DNA of 64,000 nt, taken from the NCBI GenBank assembly GCA_000149265.1, contig CH003313.1, positions 2,579,314 through 2,643,313 on the forward strand, written 5' to 3'. Origin of the DNA: Ciona savignyi. Lineage: Eukaryota; Chordata; Ascidiacea; Phlebobranchia; Cionidae. Shown piece after piece: positions 55,301 to 63,435 of the stretch. The notes beneath the pieces are model-generated. The model was given only the letters and a program-made list of their open reading frames with translations. It was not told where the DNA came from and did no database searches. Numbering within the stretch: the stretch's first letter is position 1; every line of letters begins with the position of its first letter. A program made the translations under genes and the position numbers.

Positions 55301-56195
55301 AAAACATATAACATATTTCCCACATTTATTGACAGTTCAACCTACAGGTTTGGTTAAGTGCTTCGCTTTTCAACCGAAAGGCAGAAGATTCGAAACCGGT
55401 CGCTCACTAGTCTGTTATGTCCTCGAGTAAGGCACTTTACGGACACTTCCTGAACCCAGCGGAATAATGGGTTCCACTAAATTGAAGGAACGTGTAAACA
55501 TACATAACACACTGCAATAGCTCCGGTAACCCAAAGGTGGGCGCAAGATGATCTGACGATTGTCATTGTGGTAACCCGCTAGGTTTTCCCATTCGCGTGA
55601 ATAAATATGAATATCCTATCCTATTCTAGTGTTTAAACATATATAGTGTAAAAAACTCGACTGTTTGCAACGGTGAGGGCCAAAGGAAAAGTTTTTGCGA
55701 GATTGCCATTAATAGCTGTTATATTCCCATCTCCACCATAAGAATTGCACCCACCTGGTATTATGCGTTTGTACACCGATGGCATTAGGGCATATTTAAA
55801 TTGGAAAAATGGTTCGTTTATAAGTCATTTTTTAAAGTTAGATTACTTGCTTAACTGCTGACACATAGAGGTTTTGCCAGTGAATATCGTTAAAGATCTG
55901 AGCCAAGTTTAAATCGTCCAATTTACAGTAAACTTACTACTATGTAAACAAAGTAGGCCTAAACCAAAGCAGTTTATAAATTGCAAAATCGTGACTTTAC
56001 TTTTGTTGAGTTGTCGTCTCTTTTTGTCACGTCGCTGGCATCGCAGGGCAACCACTCGGTTTCAAACCTCATGCCCTCCTTGGCGAGATGCGACTCGAAC
56101 GTTTTTCTCATTTCTTTGTGACGTTCATTTTCGTCGTCTTCAGAATATACCAGTATGAAATCTATGTTGGTTTCGCCATCACGAAATGTTGGCAT
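43378..56195 (-). CDS. Anoctamin (TMEM16), ANO5/6-like (22 exons, 865 aa; apparent 2-bp frameshift in exon 14)
   Basis: Exons: 56001-56195, 55043-55183, 54884-54984, 54477-54531, 53659-53791, 53027-53114, 52497-52631, 52093-52244, 51572-51654, 51168-51305, 50379-50546, 50123-50159, 49190-49356, 48654-48753, 48454-48536, 47957-48076, 47334-47486, 46664-46811, 45870-45977, 44830-44926, 43909-44026, 43378-43457. Seen: N-terminal dimerisation domain ([14 protein letters not shown]), [48 protein letters not shown], and the membrane core. All six Ca2+-ligand positions of the family are present: N and E in NNTQE, both E in EYLEM, E and D in EIRVD. Known: anoctamins are Ca2+-activated chloride channels and/or phospholipid scramblases; the wording of the motifs is nearest ANO5/6. 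The ATG follows an in-frame TAG. Every phase fits except exon 14, which is 2 nt too long (TGTGTATAA creates a stop at about residue 543). Confidence 0.92.
43498..43888 (+). mobile_element. hAT-type MITE, family hAT-5, filling the last anoctamin intron
   Basis: Left end CAGTGGTTCCCAACC, right end (reverse complement) CAATGACCCACAAC. 8-bp flanks atccaaaa (43,490-43,497) / ctccaaac (43,889-43,896), 6 of 8 identical. It takes up 391 of the 451 bp between exons 21 and 22. Confidence 0.75.
44036..44332 (-). mobile_element. SINE-1 copy 14, full length, abutting the exon 21 splice acceptor of the anoctamin gene
   Basis: Head TAAGTCTGGTGGGTTAGTGC (gene sense) through to tail ATAAATATTCTATCCT, followed by only 9 nt (gttttttag) before exon 21. 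It contains a small duplication of GCGTTAACACACG near 44,072. Confidence 0.88.
44958..45072 (-). mobile_element. SINE-2 copy, anoctamin intron 19
   Basis: In minus sense: CAGTCGTATGGCAGAATGG (A-box-like), a (TA)n run, then GATTCGAATCC (B-box-like). Confidence 0.65.
45321..45407 (+). mobile_element. hAT-type MITE, family hAT-4, short copy
   Basis: Left CAGGGGTGGGTAAACTT, right (reverse complement) CAGGAATGGGCAACAT. GGGCCGAACCTGGCCCGGCG lies inside. The target duplication is unconvincing (4 of 8). Confidence 0.55.
46246..46524 (+). mobile_element. SINE-1 copy 15, the most complete copy, anoctamin intron 18
   Basis: Shows the full family layout: tRNA-like head, then CTAGTCGGTTGTGTCCTTGA, TTGCCTGAACCCAGCGGAT, CACACTGCAATAGCTCC, GATCTGACGATTGCCCGTG, and tail AACATGAATATCCTGAATATC. 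In other copies the head has A-box-like TGGGTTAGTGCG and B-box-like GGTTCGAAACTGG, as in tRNA-derived SINEs. This copy's B box is decayed. Confidence 0.88.
46867..47092 (+). mobile_element. hAT-type MITE, family hAT-4, longer copy
   Basis: Ends CAGAGGGGTGGGCAACTT and TGTTGCCCATGGCTAG. The interior has GGGCCGGATTATTACATGAA and a 27-bp tandem duplication (46,993-47,046, TATGGTTAGATACAGTC twice). Confidence 0.6.
47619..47749 (-). mobile_element. SINE-1 copy 16, head half only, anoctamin intron 16
   Basis: TTTCAGGCAATGTGTGTTAA through CGACCAGTTTCGAATCTG to GGCTGAAAGGCGAAGC; body and tail absent. Confidence 0.8.
48091..48375 (-). mobile_element. SINE-1 copy 17, full length, adjacent to the exon 16 acceptor
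   Basis: Complete copy in gene sense. Its tail (AAACACGATTATCCT) ends 14 nt before exon 16 (48,076), separated only by ataaataacttcag. Confidence 0.88.
49385..49552 (+). mobile_element. SINE-1 copy 18, internally deleted, anoctamin intron 12
   Basis: GATTAGCTTGGTGGGTTCAG, AGCCGAAGGGTTGCAGG, TTGCCTGAACCAATCG, then a jump to ACGGGGATAAATATAAATA. Its head is 28 bp from the exon 13 acceptor, antisense to the gene. Confidence 0.8.
49838..49925 (-). mobile_element. SINE-2 copy, anoctamin intron 12
   Basis: Minus sense: ATGGTCGTATGGCCAAATGG then a tail end CATCACTGGTTCAAAAT. Shortened. Confidence 0.55.
50914..51134 (+). mobile_element. SINE-1 copy 19, anoctamin intron 10
   Basis: Head GATTAGCTTGGTAGTTTAAT, body with a ~60-bp deletion, tail CATGAATATGATATC. 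33 bp from the exon 10 donor, antisense. Confidence 0.8.
51746..51964 (-). mobile_element. SINE-1 copy 20, anoctamin intron 8
   Basis: Reversed tail ATAGGAAATTTATGTTTATC, body with ~70 bp missing, head AACCAGTTTGAAATCTGC...GCACTAACCCACCACGCC. Confidence 0.82.
52872..52981 (+). mobile_element. Foldback MITE FB-1 copy 2, anoctamin intron 6
   Basis: TAATAACTACAGGATCGCTTG and CAAGCAATTCTGTAGTAACTAGAGG are inverted ends around GGGTTAGGATTAGGG-type sequence. Sister of 31,634-31,739. Confidence 0.65.
53825..54083 (+). mobile_element. SINE-1 copy 21, anoctamin intron 4
   Basis: Complete head (TAGTCTGGTGGTTTAGTGCG, GAGTTCAAAACTGG), shortened linker, body and tail AACATGAATATTCTATCC. 34 bp from the exon 5 acceptor, antisense. 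Confidence 0.85.
54582..54785 (+). mobile_element. SINE-2-like degenerate dimer, anoctamin intron 3
   Basis: TGGCATTTAACAAACTC...GAGTCGAGTTCCCG and TGTGGCATATTGATCAATGCG...GGGTTCGAAAATAAG are two tRNA-like half patterns in tandem, the second better preserved. Confidence 0.5.
55345..55627 (+). mobile_element. SINE-1 copy 22, full length, anoctamin intron 1
   Basis: GGTTTGGTTAAGTGCTTCGC, GATTCGAAACCGG, full body, tail ATATGAATATCCTATCC. About 160 bp upstream of exon 2. Confidence 0.87.
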
Positions 56196-56537
56196 TTTTT
56201 CTATTTTCTAAGACTGTTTGGCTGCAACACGTTAAGTAGTAAAACCTTAACAAAAAAAGTTAAAAAACACTATAACCTATATGCAAGTTAAATGCACTAA
56301 TAAAAGGATACGACTGTCTTGGCGCATATAATAGATTCATGATTATGCACCAACTATACTCATAAGTAAACTGTAGTTAATTACCACGGCCCTAATAGCC
56401 AAGCGACGAACAATTAATGAAAGTGCAGACTCAACTGAAAACACTTTAGGGACCAGTTACGTTGTCGAAACTTGTATTTGCAAGCAATATTGACCAAACT
56501 CTTAATTTAATGTCAGCTGAACGTGTTCAGTTTAGAC

Positions 56538-56790
56538 CAGTGCTCCGCAAACCGTGTACCGCAAGACAATGCTAGGTGTGCCGCCGGAAAAAAAATAAAC
56601 ACTGTTTCAATAAATAAAAAGGATTTAAGCTTTTGCAAATTTGAATATTACGGCTATCAGACACCTCGCTAATATAATATCAAATGTATATAGCTTGTAA
56701 GAAGACCTTCCATTGTACAATTTTAACTGCAATGTGTCGTCAAATTTAGTAAGTTTTTAAATGTGCTTGCGTAAAAAAAGTTTGCTGGGG
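56538..56790 (+). mobile_element. hAT-1 MITE, copy with decayed right end
   Basis: Left end CAGTGCTCCGCAAACC preceded by gtttagac. The interior matches 9,017-9,324 (CAAGACAATGCTAGGTG, ATTACGGCTATCAGACAC, GAAGACCTTCCATTGTAC). The right end is reduced to GTTTGCTGGGG. Confidence 0.8.
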
Positions 56791-57119
56791 ATTGATTTAG
56801 ATTGTTTATAATGTTAGTAATTTCGCGACACCCGAAAAAATAGCAGAAGATATAGAAACCTAACCAGTATACTGAGTTTCCCGTTTACGATTTGTTTATT
56901 TCGGCAATTGAGCTGCCATGATACACATGATCCTGGTAAATATGGAGTGTAACTTGCAACAAAGAAGGAACTTCGTGCGACATCAAAGGCTTCATACATT
57001 GCACGCGAAACAACTGTTCATATTTGTGGCGAATTTAATCAAAAACGGAGACGCAGCAGAAAACGGCTTTAAGTTACCCAAGGGTAAATTGCCATAGTTA
57101 TCGCGTAACGCGCTCCGTG

Positions 57120-57312
57120 TCCAGGAGAAAAGAGAAAAGGGAGAAAGGGAGTGATGGAAAAAATAAAATAAAATTTAGGGCATTAGAGTTAGTTTTAAAC
57201 ATGGGGTTGGGGTTATGGTTAGTTCTGGGGTTGGGATTAGTGTTTAGGACAGGGTTAAAATTACTTTCCATAGTTTTAGGGAGCAGTTTTCCTTCTCTAC
57301 GCGTTGTCCTGT
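57120..57312 (+). mobile_element. Foldback MITE FB-2 copy 3
   Basis: Purine-rich left end (AGGAGAAAAGAGAAAAGGG), pyrimidine-rich right end (CAGTTTTCCTTCTC), interior GGGGTTGGGGTTATGG. Same order as 29,800-29,970. Confidence 0.6.
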
Positions 57313-58216
57313 GTCCACACAACTTCAAATTTAGGTAGGTCTAATCACTCGATTGCTGAGTTCAGCTATCCCATTATCAGTATGGTATCCAAATAATTAT
57401 ATTAGACAAGGATAGGCTGGTCTGTATATATATATATATATATATAAAACTACATCTGAACTTAAACTAAAATATGCTCCGCACTGCGTGTGAATAACAT
57501 ACCTATTTTCATGTGCATTATTTAAACCGGTTCAGAGTTTCGCATATCGGAAATTGTTGGGTTGAGTCATTGAAACTTTGAAACATAAACAGGTTAAATG
57601 TGAACGAGAACCTTTGCACATTGCTACAAAACTGTACTTTGACAATTGGACAAAACTGTACTGAATAGAATTTGAGTGTGATAACTAATGCTACTATGTT
57701 AAACAAGTAACCCACATCAATTCTACAGCTCGAGTGAATAATGCGATAACAGAAGGCCAGTAATGACTAAACATAGCGCCCTAGATGGCCCAACGTGCAA
57801 TAACACATATAGTGTACTTGTGATAGAATTTGGATGCTGCTACAATGCAAAAGAAACGAATAAATTCTGCGTGAGTGAACGGTCCGTATAGGCAATGACT
57901 ATACATATTGCCGTAAATGCCATTTCGGCAATAATCCACTATAGTGCAAATAAACCTAAATTAGTTACAAAATACAAATCTGAGTTTGACTACTTAAATA
58001 GTTTTTTAACAGCATAGAAAATAAAGTCATTAAAACATGAAACAATATAAAAACCTGTGTAGTCTGAAGAGTCTTACCACTATATAGTTATAGCCACCAC
58101 TATTTTTAAAACCCACTTTGAATGTACGCTATACGTTTCTGCATGCGGAAACGATCGGGTTCCTGGCTATATAATCACCCCTGGTATTTTATACAAAGTG
58201 CATAACGTTTGTTGAA

Positions 58217-58288
58217 ATCCCGTGTGTTAACCCACTTGGTTTTCCCGTTAACGGGGATAAACATGAATATCCTATCCTATCCTATAAT
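58217..58288 (+). mobile_element. SINE-1 copy 23, tail fragment
   Basis: CCCGTGTGTTAACCCACTTGG then AACATGAATATCCTATCC with an extra TATCC. Only the last ~70 bp. Confidence 0.75.
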
Positions 58289-58719
58289 ACCGCTGTATAT
58301 TTATTACACAATAGCTATTACCTTTAAGTTTGACTTGAATATTTCTTTCTTTTCTGTTTGCATATAGTTAAGTTTATGGAAACTTTCAGGAAAACGCTAA
58401 AAGGTATTGGATGCCTGCATATTTGTTCGTATTTAAATCCTTGATTAATTCATGCAAGTCTTGGGTGACAAACTGTTTTATATACGTGGCAAAAATGTAT
58501 AATAATGGATTTTATTGTTATTATGGGCGGGATTTTAGGAATAAAGTGGGATATTTTAATAATAACTGTATATTTTAGTTTTATTTTATACTTTTCCCAC
58601 TACTTAAAATTTAAGGTGAATTGTCCTCATTAGTTCTAAAATATCAAAATAAGAATTTCGAGTTATTTGTGAAATGTTTGTAATGCGTAGAGGCCACATT
58701 CAACATAAAAACTACAGCT

Positions 58720-58935
58720 GATTTTAGTTTAGTTTATTCTTTTTTAGTCCGTTATTAATTAATAAAAATGAATTAAATACACGCCACATAAGCAGGAAAA
58801 ATACGGCAAAAAGTGCAATCGCTAAAAAAACGTCATTTAAAGGAAATGGATATAACTAAATGAATATAGCGGACGCGGCCGCCAAACCCATAGGCAAAAA
58901 CAATACTGTTAAAACAAAAATTAATTAACATGATA
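58720..58935 (+). repeat. Dispersed repeat with GCGGACGCGGCC core, copy 2
   Basis: TTTTAGTTTAGTTTATTC, later AATATAGCGGACGCGGCCGC and AAACCCATAGGCAAAAAC; collinear with 25,110-25,300. Confidence 0.6.
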
Positions 58936-58949
58936 TAAAGTCCTGAAGA

Positions 58950-59684
58950 AAAGTGTATGGTAAAGCGCGACCAGTACTAAGGGGGAGCCGGCTTTGGGAA
59001 AAGGTGTGGCCCGAAAGAGTGGACCAGAAAGAGCAATTACGTTCTAATAATCCCGTATATCAAAATATACGGTATTACGTTAACGGTTTTAGGCTAAAAT
59101 TGTTTTGGCTAATTTAAAAACTTGGATGGAATCAGTATAGTAAGAAACAAATAAAAACAAAACCAAGTGAGTTTAAAATGTTCACTAAATTTACGCAGTT
59201 TTTCACAACAAAGTATATAATAGTCTATTCGTATAGCAGGTAAAAAGTAGTGTTTCGGCAGCGCCGTGTGCCTAATCTTTTTCGGACTGTCGGCAGAACT
59301 CAGTCTTACGCGCCACTCTGAATTTTGTTTTGTATTACACTAACCATTGACATACAAAGTAGATGTTGATGCGTGATGACGTGGCGAAGTGGCGGTAACT
59401 ATAAAATAATGGAAACAAATTTAGCAATGGAAAATTACTACGGTAAAGCATAAAACACATTTTATCCACCTGAAATTTGTGCCTTTTAACCCTCCTGTGA
59501 ACTACAGAAGACCAAAATTACTTAGACGTGAAATACAACGCAAGGTTCCGTTCACTACAGAACTACCATAAAAAATGAAATGTAAAAAGAGGACTGGCCA
59601 CGTATTGCATGCATCTCATACTCGATCATGCGGTTCAATTGGTGATGCATGCAATGACGTAAAAATTAAGCTGGGGACAGAACA
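58950..59684 (-). mobile_element. Putative 3' LTR of the BEL/Pao element (end uncertain)
   Basis: In element sense, a purine-rich tract TTTTAGGGGAGCCA (59,698-59,685) is followed by TGTTCTGTCCCC starting at 59,684, a plausible polypurine tract and LTR start, 145 bp after the pol stop. It contains a TATATA at about 59,218 and a perfect 12-bp inverted repeat (59,604-59,615/59,644-59,655). The 3' boundary is a guess because the 5' LTR is outside the window. Confidence 0.5.
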
Positions 59685-59828
59685 TGGCTCCCCTAAAATT
59701 TAAACAATTTTACACTTAACACAACACACATGACGACTCTAAACTGTACACGAAAATCAGATCATTTAAGGCTCCTCGTCGGGGAATCGTCTATTTGCGT
59801 CTGAACTACGCAAGTTTATCGTCCACGA

Positions 59829-61955
59829 TCACCTTTCACCGTTATCGTTCTCGACGTCGCTTCTATCGTTCTCGACGTCGCTTCTATCGTTCTCGACGTC
59901 GCTTCTATCGTTCTCGACGTCGCTTCTATCGTTCTCGACGTCGCTTCTATCGTTCTCGACGTCGCTTCTATCGTTCTCGACGGCGCCTCCATCGTTCTCG
60001 ACGGCGCCTCCATCGTTCTCGACGGCGCCTCCATCATTCTCGACGGCGCCTCCATCGTTCTCGACGGCGCCTCCATCGTTCTCGACGGCGCCTCCATCGT
60101 TCTCGACGGCGCCTCCATCGTTTTCGACGGCGCCTCCATCGTTTTCGACGGCGCCTCCATCGTTCTCAACGGCGCCTCCATCGTTCTCAACGGCGCCTCC
60201 ATCGTTCTCAACGGCGCCCCCATCGTTCTCGACGGCGCCTCCCTCGTTCTCGACGGCGCCCCCATCGTTCTCGACGGCGCCTCCCTCGTTCTCGACGGCG
60301 CCTCCCTCGTTCTCGACGGCGCCTCCCTCGTTCTCGACGGCGCCTCCCTCGTCTCCTCGTATTAGCAGCACCAATGAATGAATTGGTCTATCCAACACGG
60401 TTGGTGACCTAACTCGCTTCCCGCTTATGTCTCTATGGCCATCGGCTACTAGGATTTGTACCTTGCGAATTTGCCCATCCTCACTTGGAAATGTAGATAG
60501 CACTCTAGCCAACTTCCATTGATTTCTTTTAACGTCCTTTTCTTGAAGCAACACAATATCGCCAATCTCGAGATTGAGTTCTTTCTTTTGCCATTTCTTT
60601 CTAGCCTGTAGTGATTGCAGAAATTCTTTTCGCCACCTTGTCCAAAATTGATTTGCCAAGAACTGTACACGCCTCCAACGGCGACGGCAATACAAATCAC
60701 CCGCTTGGAACTTACTGCAAGGTGAGAACATAGGCCGCTGTTTCATAGTTAGAAGGTGATTGGGTGTTAGGGGTTCTGGTGCTCCTGGGTCGTTTAAAGT
60801 CTCCACCGTTAATGGCCTTGAATTTACTATATTTTCAACTTCAGTTAGGAACGTACTAAAGGCTTCGTCATCAAGTTGCTCGCCGCACTTGGCAAGTAAT
60901 GGTTCCAACGCTCGTCTAGCTGTTTGGATTTGCCTCTCCCAAACTCCGCCCATATGGCTTGCGTGAGGAACGTTGAATTTAAAATCAATCCAGTCAAACC
61001 CATTCTCCAAAGCAAATTTCTTTACTTGCTTGTCATCCAAAGACTTTAGTGCATAACACAGTTCGTTTCTAGCACCCACTATGTTTGTTCCACAGTCAGA
61101 ACGAAGTTGTTCGATTGGACCACGGCGAGCTAAGAATCGACGCAAGGCGTTAATGAACGAATCAGTGTCGAGAGAATGCGCACACTCCAAATGTATCGCT
61201 CTCGTAGACATACATGTAAACAATACGCCGTAGCGCTTTATTGTGGAACGCTTGTTTCTAATTAAAAAAGGACCGAAGCAATCTACACCACAGTAGGTAA
61301 AGGGTGCGCCTTCTTTAAGTCGATCCGCGGGTAGATTGGCCATCTGTTGCACCTGCAGACATCCTCTGTGTCGCTTACATATAACACAGTTGTTGATATA
61401 TCGGGATACTGACTTGGAACCGTGCATAATCCAATAACCTTGTTGACGAATACAGTTATGCGTTGTAGTTCTTCCCATATGATTTACCATCTCATGGCAA
61501 TGTCTTATGATTAGCATTGCAATGTGAGTTTTCTTTGGTATAATTGCTGGATGCTTGATAACATAGTTACATTCGGCACTGCCTATTCTTCCTCCAACAC
61601 GTAAAACACCGCTCGCGTCCAAAAACGGATTGAGGCGATGCAATGTGCTTATGGCACCGACACTTTTGCCATGGTTAATTCGGGCAATCTCTGCTGGAAA
61701 ATGCCACCGCTGCATGGTACTTAAAATCATCAACTCTGCTTCTGCGAGAGCTGCACAGTTAATATCCGATGAATTGACCGACTTTTGCAGTCTACGCGAG
61801 AACCGCACTACGTTAGCGATAGCTCGTTTTGCTCGAAACCAAGAAGAAATGTGAGTTAATCTCTGAGGCTCAAAGCCAGTTAACGATGAAGTAGTAATAA
61901 GTACGGTTACTCGTTTCATTTCTATGGAAAGAATTTGTTTTTGTAGCTTCATCAT
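59829..61955 (-). CDS. BEL/Pao retrotransposon pol, C-terminal part: integrase, DUF5641-like domain and tandem heptapeptide tail
   Basis: Seen: a single open frame of 708 codons, reading on from the frameshifted region to its right. It carries an H2C2 integrase zinc-binding motif (HEMVNHMG...CVICKRH) and an integrase core (YCGVDCFGPF; RSDCGTN; GVWERQIQTA, giving D, D, E). A C-terminal LEIGDIVLLQEKD...WKLARV segment is typical of BEL/Pao polyproteins. The last ~170 residues are 18 copies of (E/D)GGAVEN and six of DRSDVEN. Integrase inserts element cDNA into the genome. The ATG at 61,953-61,955 is internal, not a true start. Confidence 0.88.
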   Translation of the reverse strand: MMKLQKQILSIEMKRVTVLITTSSLTGFEPQRLTHISSWFRAKRAIANVVRFSRRLQKSVNSSDINCAALAEAELMILSTMQRWHFPAEIARINHGKSVGAISTLHRLNPFLDASGVLRVGGRIGSAECNYVIKHPAIIPKKTHIAMLIIRHCHEMVNHMGRTTTHNCIRQQGYWIMHGSKSVSRYINNCVICKRHRGCLQVQQMANLPADRLKEGAPFTYCGVDCFGPFLIRNKRSTIKRYGVLFTCMSTRAIHLECAHSLDTDSFINALRRFLARRGPIEQLRSDCGTNIVGARNELCYALKSLDDKQVKKFALENGFDWIDFKFNVPHASHMGGVWERQIQTARRALEPLLAKCGEQLDDEAFSTFLTEVENIVNSRPLTVETLNDPGAPEPLTPNHLLTMKQRPMFSPCSKFQAGDLYCRRRWRRVQFLANQFWTRWRKEFLQSLQARKKWQKKELNLEIGDIVLLQEKDVKRNQWKLARVLSTFPSEDGQIRKVQILVADGHRDISGKRVRSPTVLDRPIHSLVLLIRGDEGGAVENEGGAVENEGGAVENEGGAVENDGGAVENEGGAVENDGGAVENDGGAVENDGGAVENDGGAVENDGGAVENDGGAVENDGGAVENDGGAVENDGGAVENDGGAVENDGGAVENDGGAVENDRSDVENDRSDVENDRSDVENDRSDVENDRSDVENDRSDVENDNGER
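59843..60352. repeat. 21-bp x 24 minisatellite inside pol
   Basis: Plus strand: six units of CGTTCTCGACGTCGCTTCTAT followed by eighteen of CGTTCTCGACGGCGCCTCCAT and close variants. Because the period is 7 codons, long frames are open on both strands (for example an Arg-rich plus-strand frame 59,795-60,412), but only the minus frame continues pol. Confidence 0.97.
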
Positions 61956-62505
61956 CTTGTATCACAGACATAAATGGGGGCGGATACGAAACGTTTTCCT
62001 TCCATAGAAACTCTGGTCCGCAAAACCATTTTGACATTGTTGCAAATCGGCGTGGATGCATTCCTCTGCTTGCACAGTCGCTAGGATTGTCGCTTGAATT
62101 AACGTAAAACCATCTAGTGACGTCAGTTATCTCTCGTATTTCCTGTACTCGATTTGCGACGAAAACGTGAAACCGTCTTGCTTCATTCGCAAGATATCCC
62201 AACACCACTTTACTATCACTCCAATAGTAGTTCTCATACGTTTCGGGACCAAGTTGTTTCTGCAGGTAAGCTGACATACGTGCAGAAACCAAGGCGGCAG
62301 TTAATTCTAATCTTGGCACTGTCATTGGTTTTAAAGGGGCAACTCTAGATTTTCCAATAACAAGCGAGACCGATATACTACCAGACTCGCTAACTAGACG
62401 CATATAAGAACATTGACCATACCCAACGGTACTGGCGTCGGCGAAATGGTGAAGTTCTCTGCATAAAATACGACCAAAGTTAGGTGGGTTGGAAGCAGCG
62501 TCCAA
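61870..62505 (-). pseudogene. BEL/Pao pol, RNase H region
   Basis: HHFADASTVGYGQC (Asp), PRLELTAALVSARM (Glu) and YWSDSKVVLGYL (Asp) are the acidic residues expected of a Pao-type RNase H. The frame ends at 61,870 and the polyprotein continues in a different frame after about 61,900, so a frameshift separates it from the integrase ORF. Confidence 0.8.
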
Positions 62506-62597
62506 TTTCTAGATTTTCGAGTTGTTTTAAATCTTGCTTCCAAAATTCCCATCGTGCACGCAGATTATTTGGAAGTGGGTCGTCCCAATCGGTTTTC

Positions 62598-63101
62598 TCA
62601 ATGTACATCTGTTGAAGAATTTGTTTTCCTTCCAGAACGACTGGCCCAAGGAACCCCAAAGGATCGATAAATGGAACTGACTGTCGATAGTACTCCTCGC
62701 CTGGTTAAAGGGGTTTCTTTTAAAGACATTTTAAAACAAAATGCATCTTTCTCTGCGTTCCATGCGAGCCCAAGAACTCTTTCCACAGGTAGCGGGTTGC
62801 TGTGCAAGTCCACATGCTTCAAACTTGCACTGCGATCGGCTTCGTTAATCTTAAGCAGTAGATTTCTACTGTTTGATAGAAATTTATGAAGGCGCAAACC
62901 TGGCCTCTCGGCGCACAAGCGTGAGCTATGTTCAACAAGAGAAATCGCTGACTCATTGTCCGGCGTTGACGTGATCCCATCGTCAACATAGAAATCCCTT
63001 CTTACGAAATTTGCAGCTTCGATGCCGAATTCCTTTTCTCCGTCATCTGCAGCACGTTTAAGTCCGAAATTTGCACATCCCCGGAGAGCTTGCTGCGCCA
63101 A
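62598..63101 (-). pseudogene. BEL/Pao pol, reverse transcriptase palm and following Pao-specific region
   Basis: DFYVDDGITST carries the YVDD reverse-transcriptase catalytic motif. The following LRLHKFLSNS...VERVLGLAWN is typical of the Pao family (Pfam Peptidase_A17/RT connection region). The frame breaks near 62,660: the downstream sequence continues in another frame until about 62,510. Confidence 0.82.
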
Positions 63102-63139
63102 AAATATGTACCTTCATACGATATTCTTTCACTCGCCTA

Positions 63140-63358
63140 TCAGTTTGGCCATCCGTCCCACCAGAGGAAACGAAGTAAATCGCGGTATGGTTCTGCGACA
63201 TGAAACTGGTGAAACATGCCTTCAATGTCCGCTGTAAAGGCAATTCTGTTTTGTCTAAAACGACATAGAACTCCCACCAACGCGTTTAGTAGATCGGGTC
63301 CCTGCAGCAAACAATCATTAAGAGATATACCTTGGTGCCTGGCAGAACAGTCGAACAC
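63140..63358 (-). pseudogene. BEL/Pao pol, reverse transcriptase fingers/palm fragment
   Basis: VVFDCSARHQGISLNDCLLQ and FTADIEGMFHQF (first catalytic Asp of RT) and LLRFLWWDG. The continuation is found in a second frame (63,058-63,243, ...KEYRMKVHIFGAASSPG), indicating frameshifts on both sides. Confidence 0.82.
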
Positions 63359-63435
63359 GACTCTTATTTTTTCGGGGCTTCTTTGGATGGTACACTCCGG
63401 TGTGGGGTATGTAATTTACCTTTCCATCATCTTTG

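Larger units (their letters stand above)
56196..58950. other. Region upstream of the anoctamin gene, repeats only
   Basis: Should hold the anoctamin promoter. Recognised content: a hAT-1 MITE (56,538), FB-2 MITE (57,120), a (TA)n run at 57,425-57,447, a fragment resembling Element X (58,075-58,215), a SINE-1 tail (58,217) and the GCGGACGCGGCC repeat (58,720). No exon could be supported. Confidence 0.6.

Noticed and set aside
59795..60412. Plus-strand Arg/Ser-rich ORF of 205 codons
   Set aside because: It is the antisense of the 21-bp array inside pol. The period is a multiple of three, so frames stay open on both strands.
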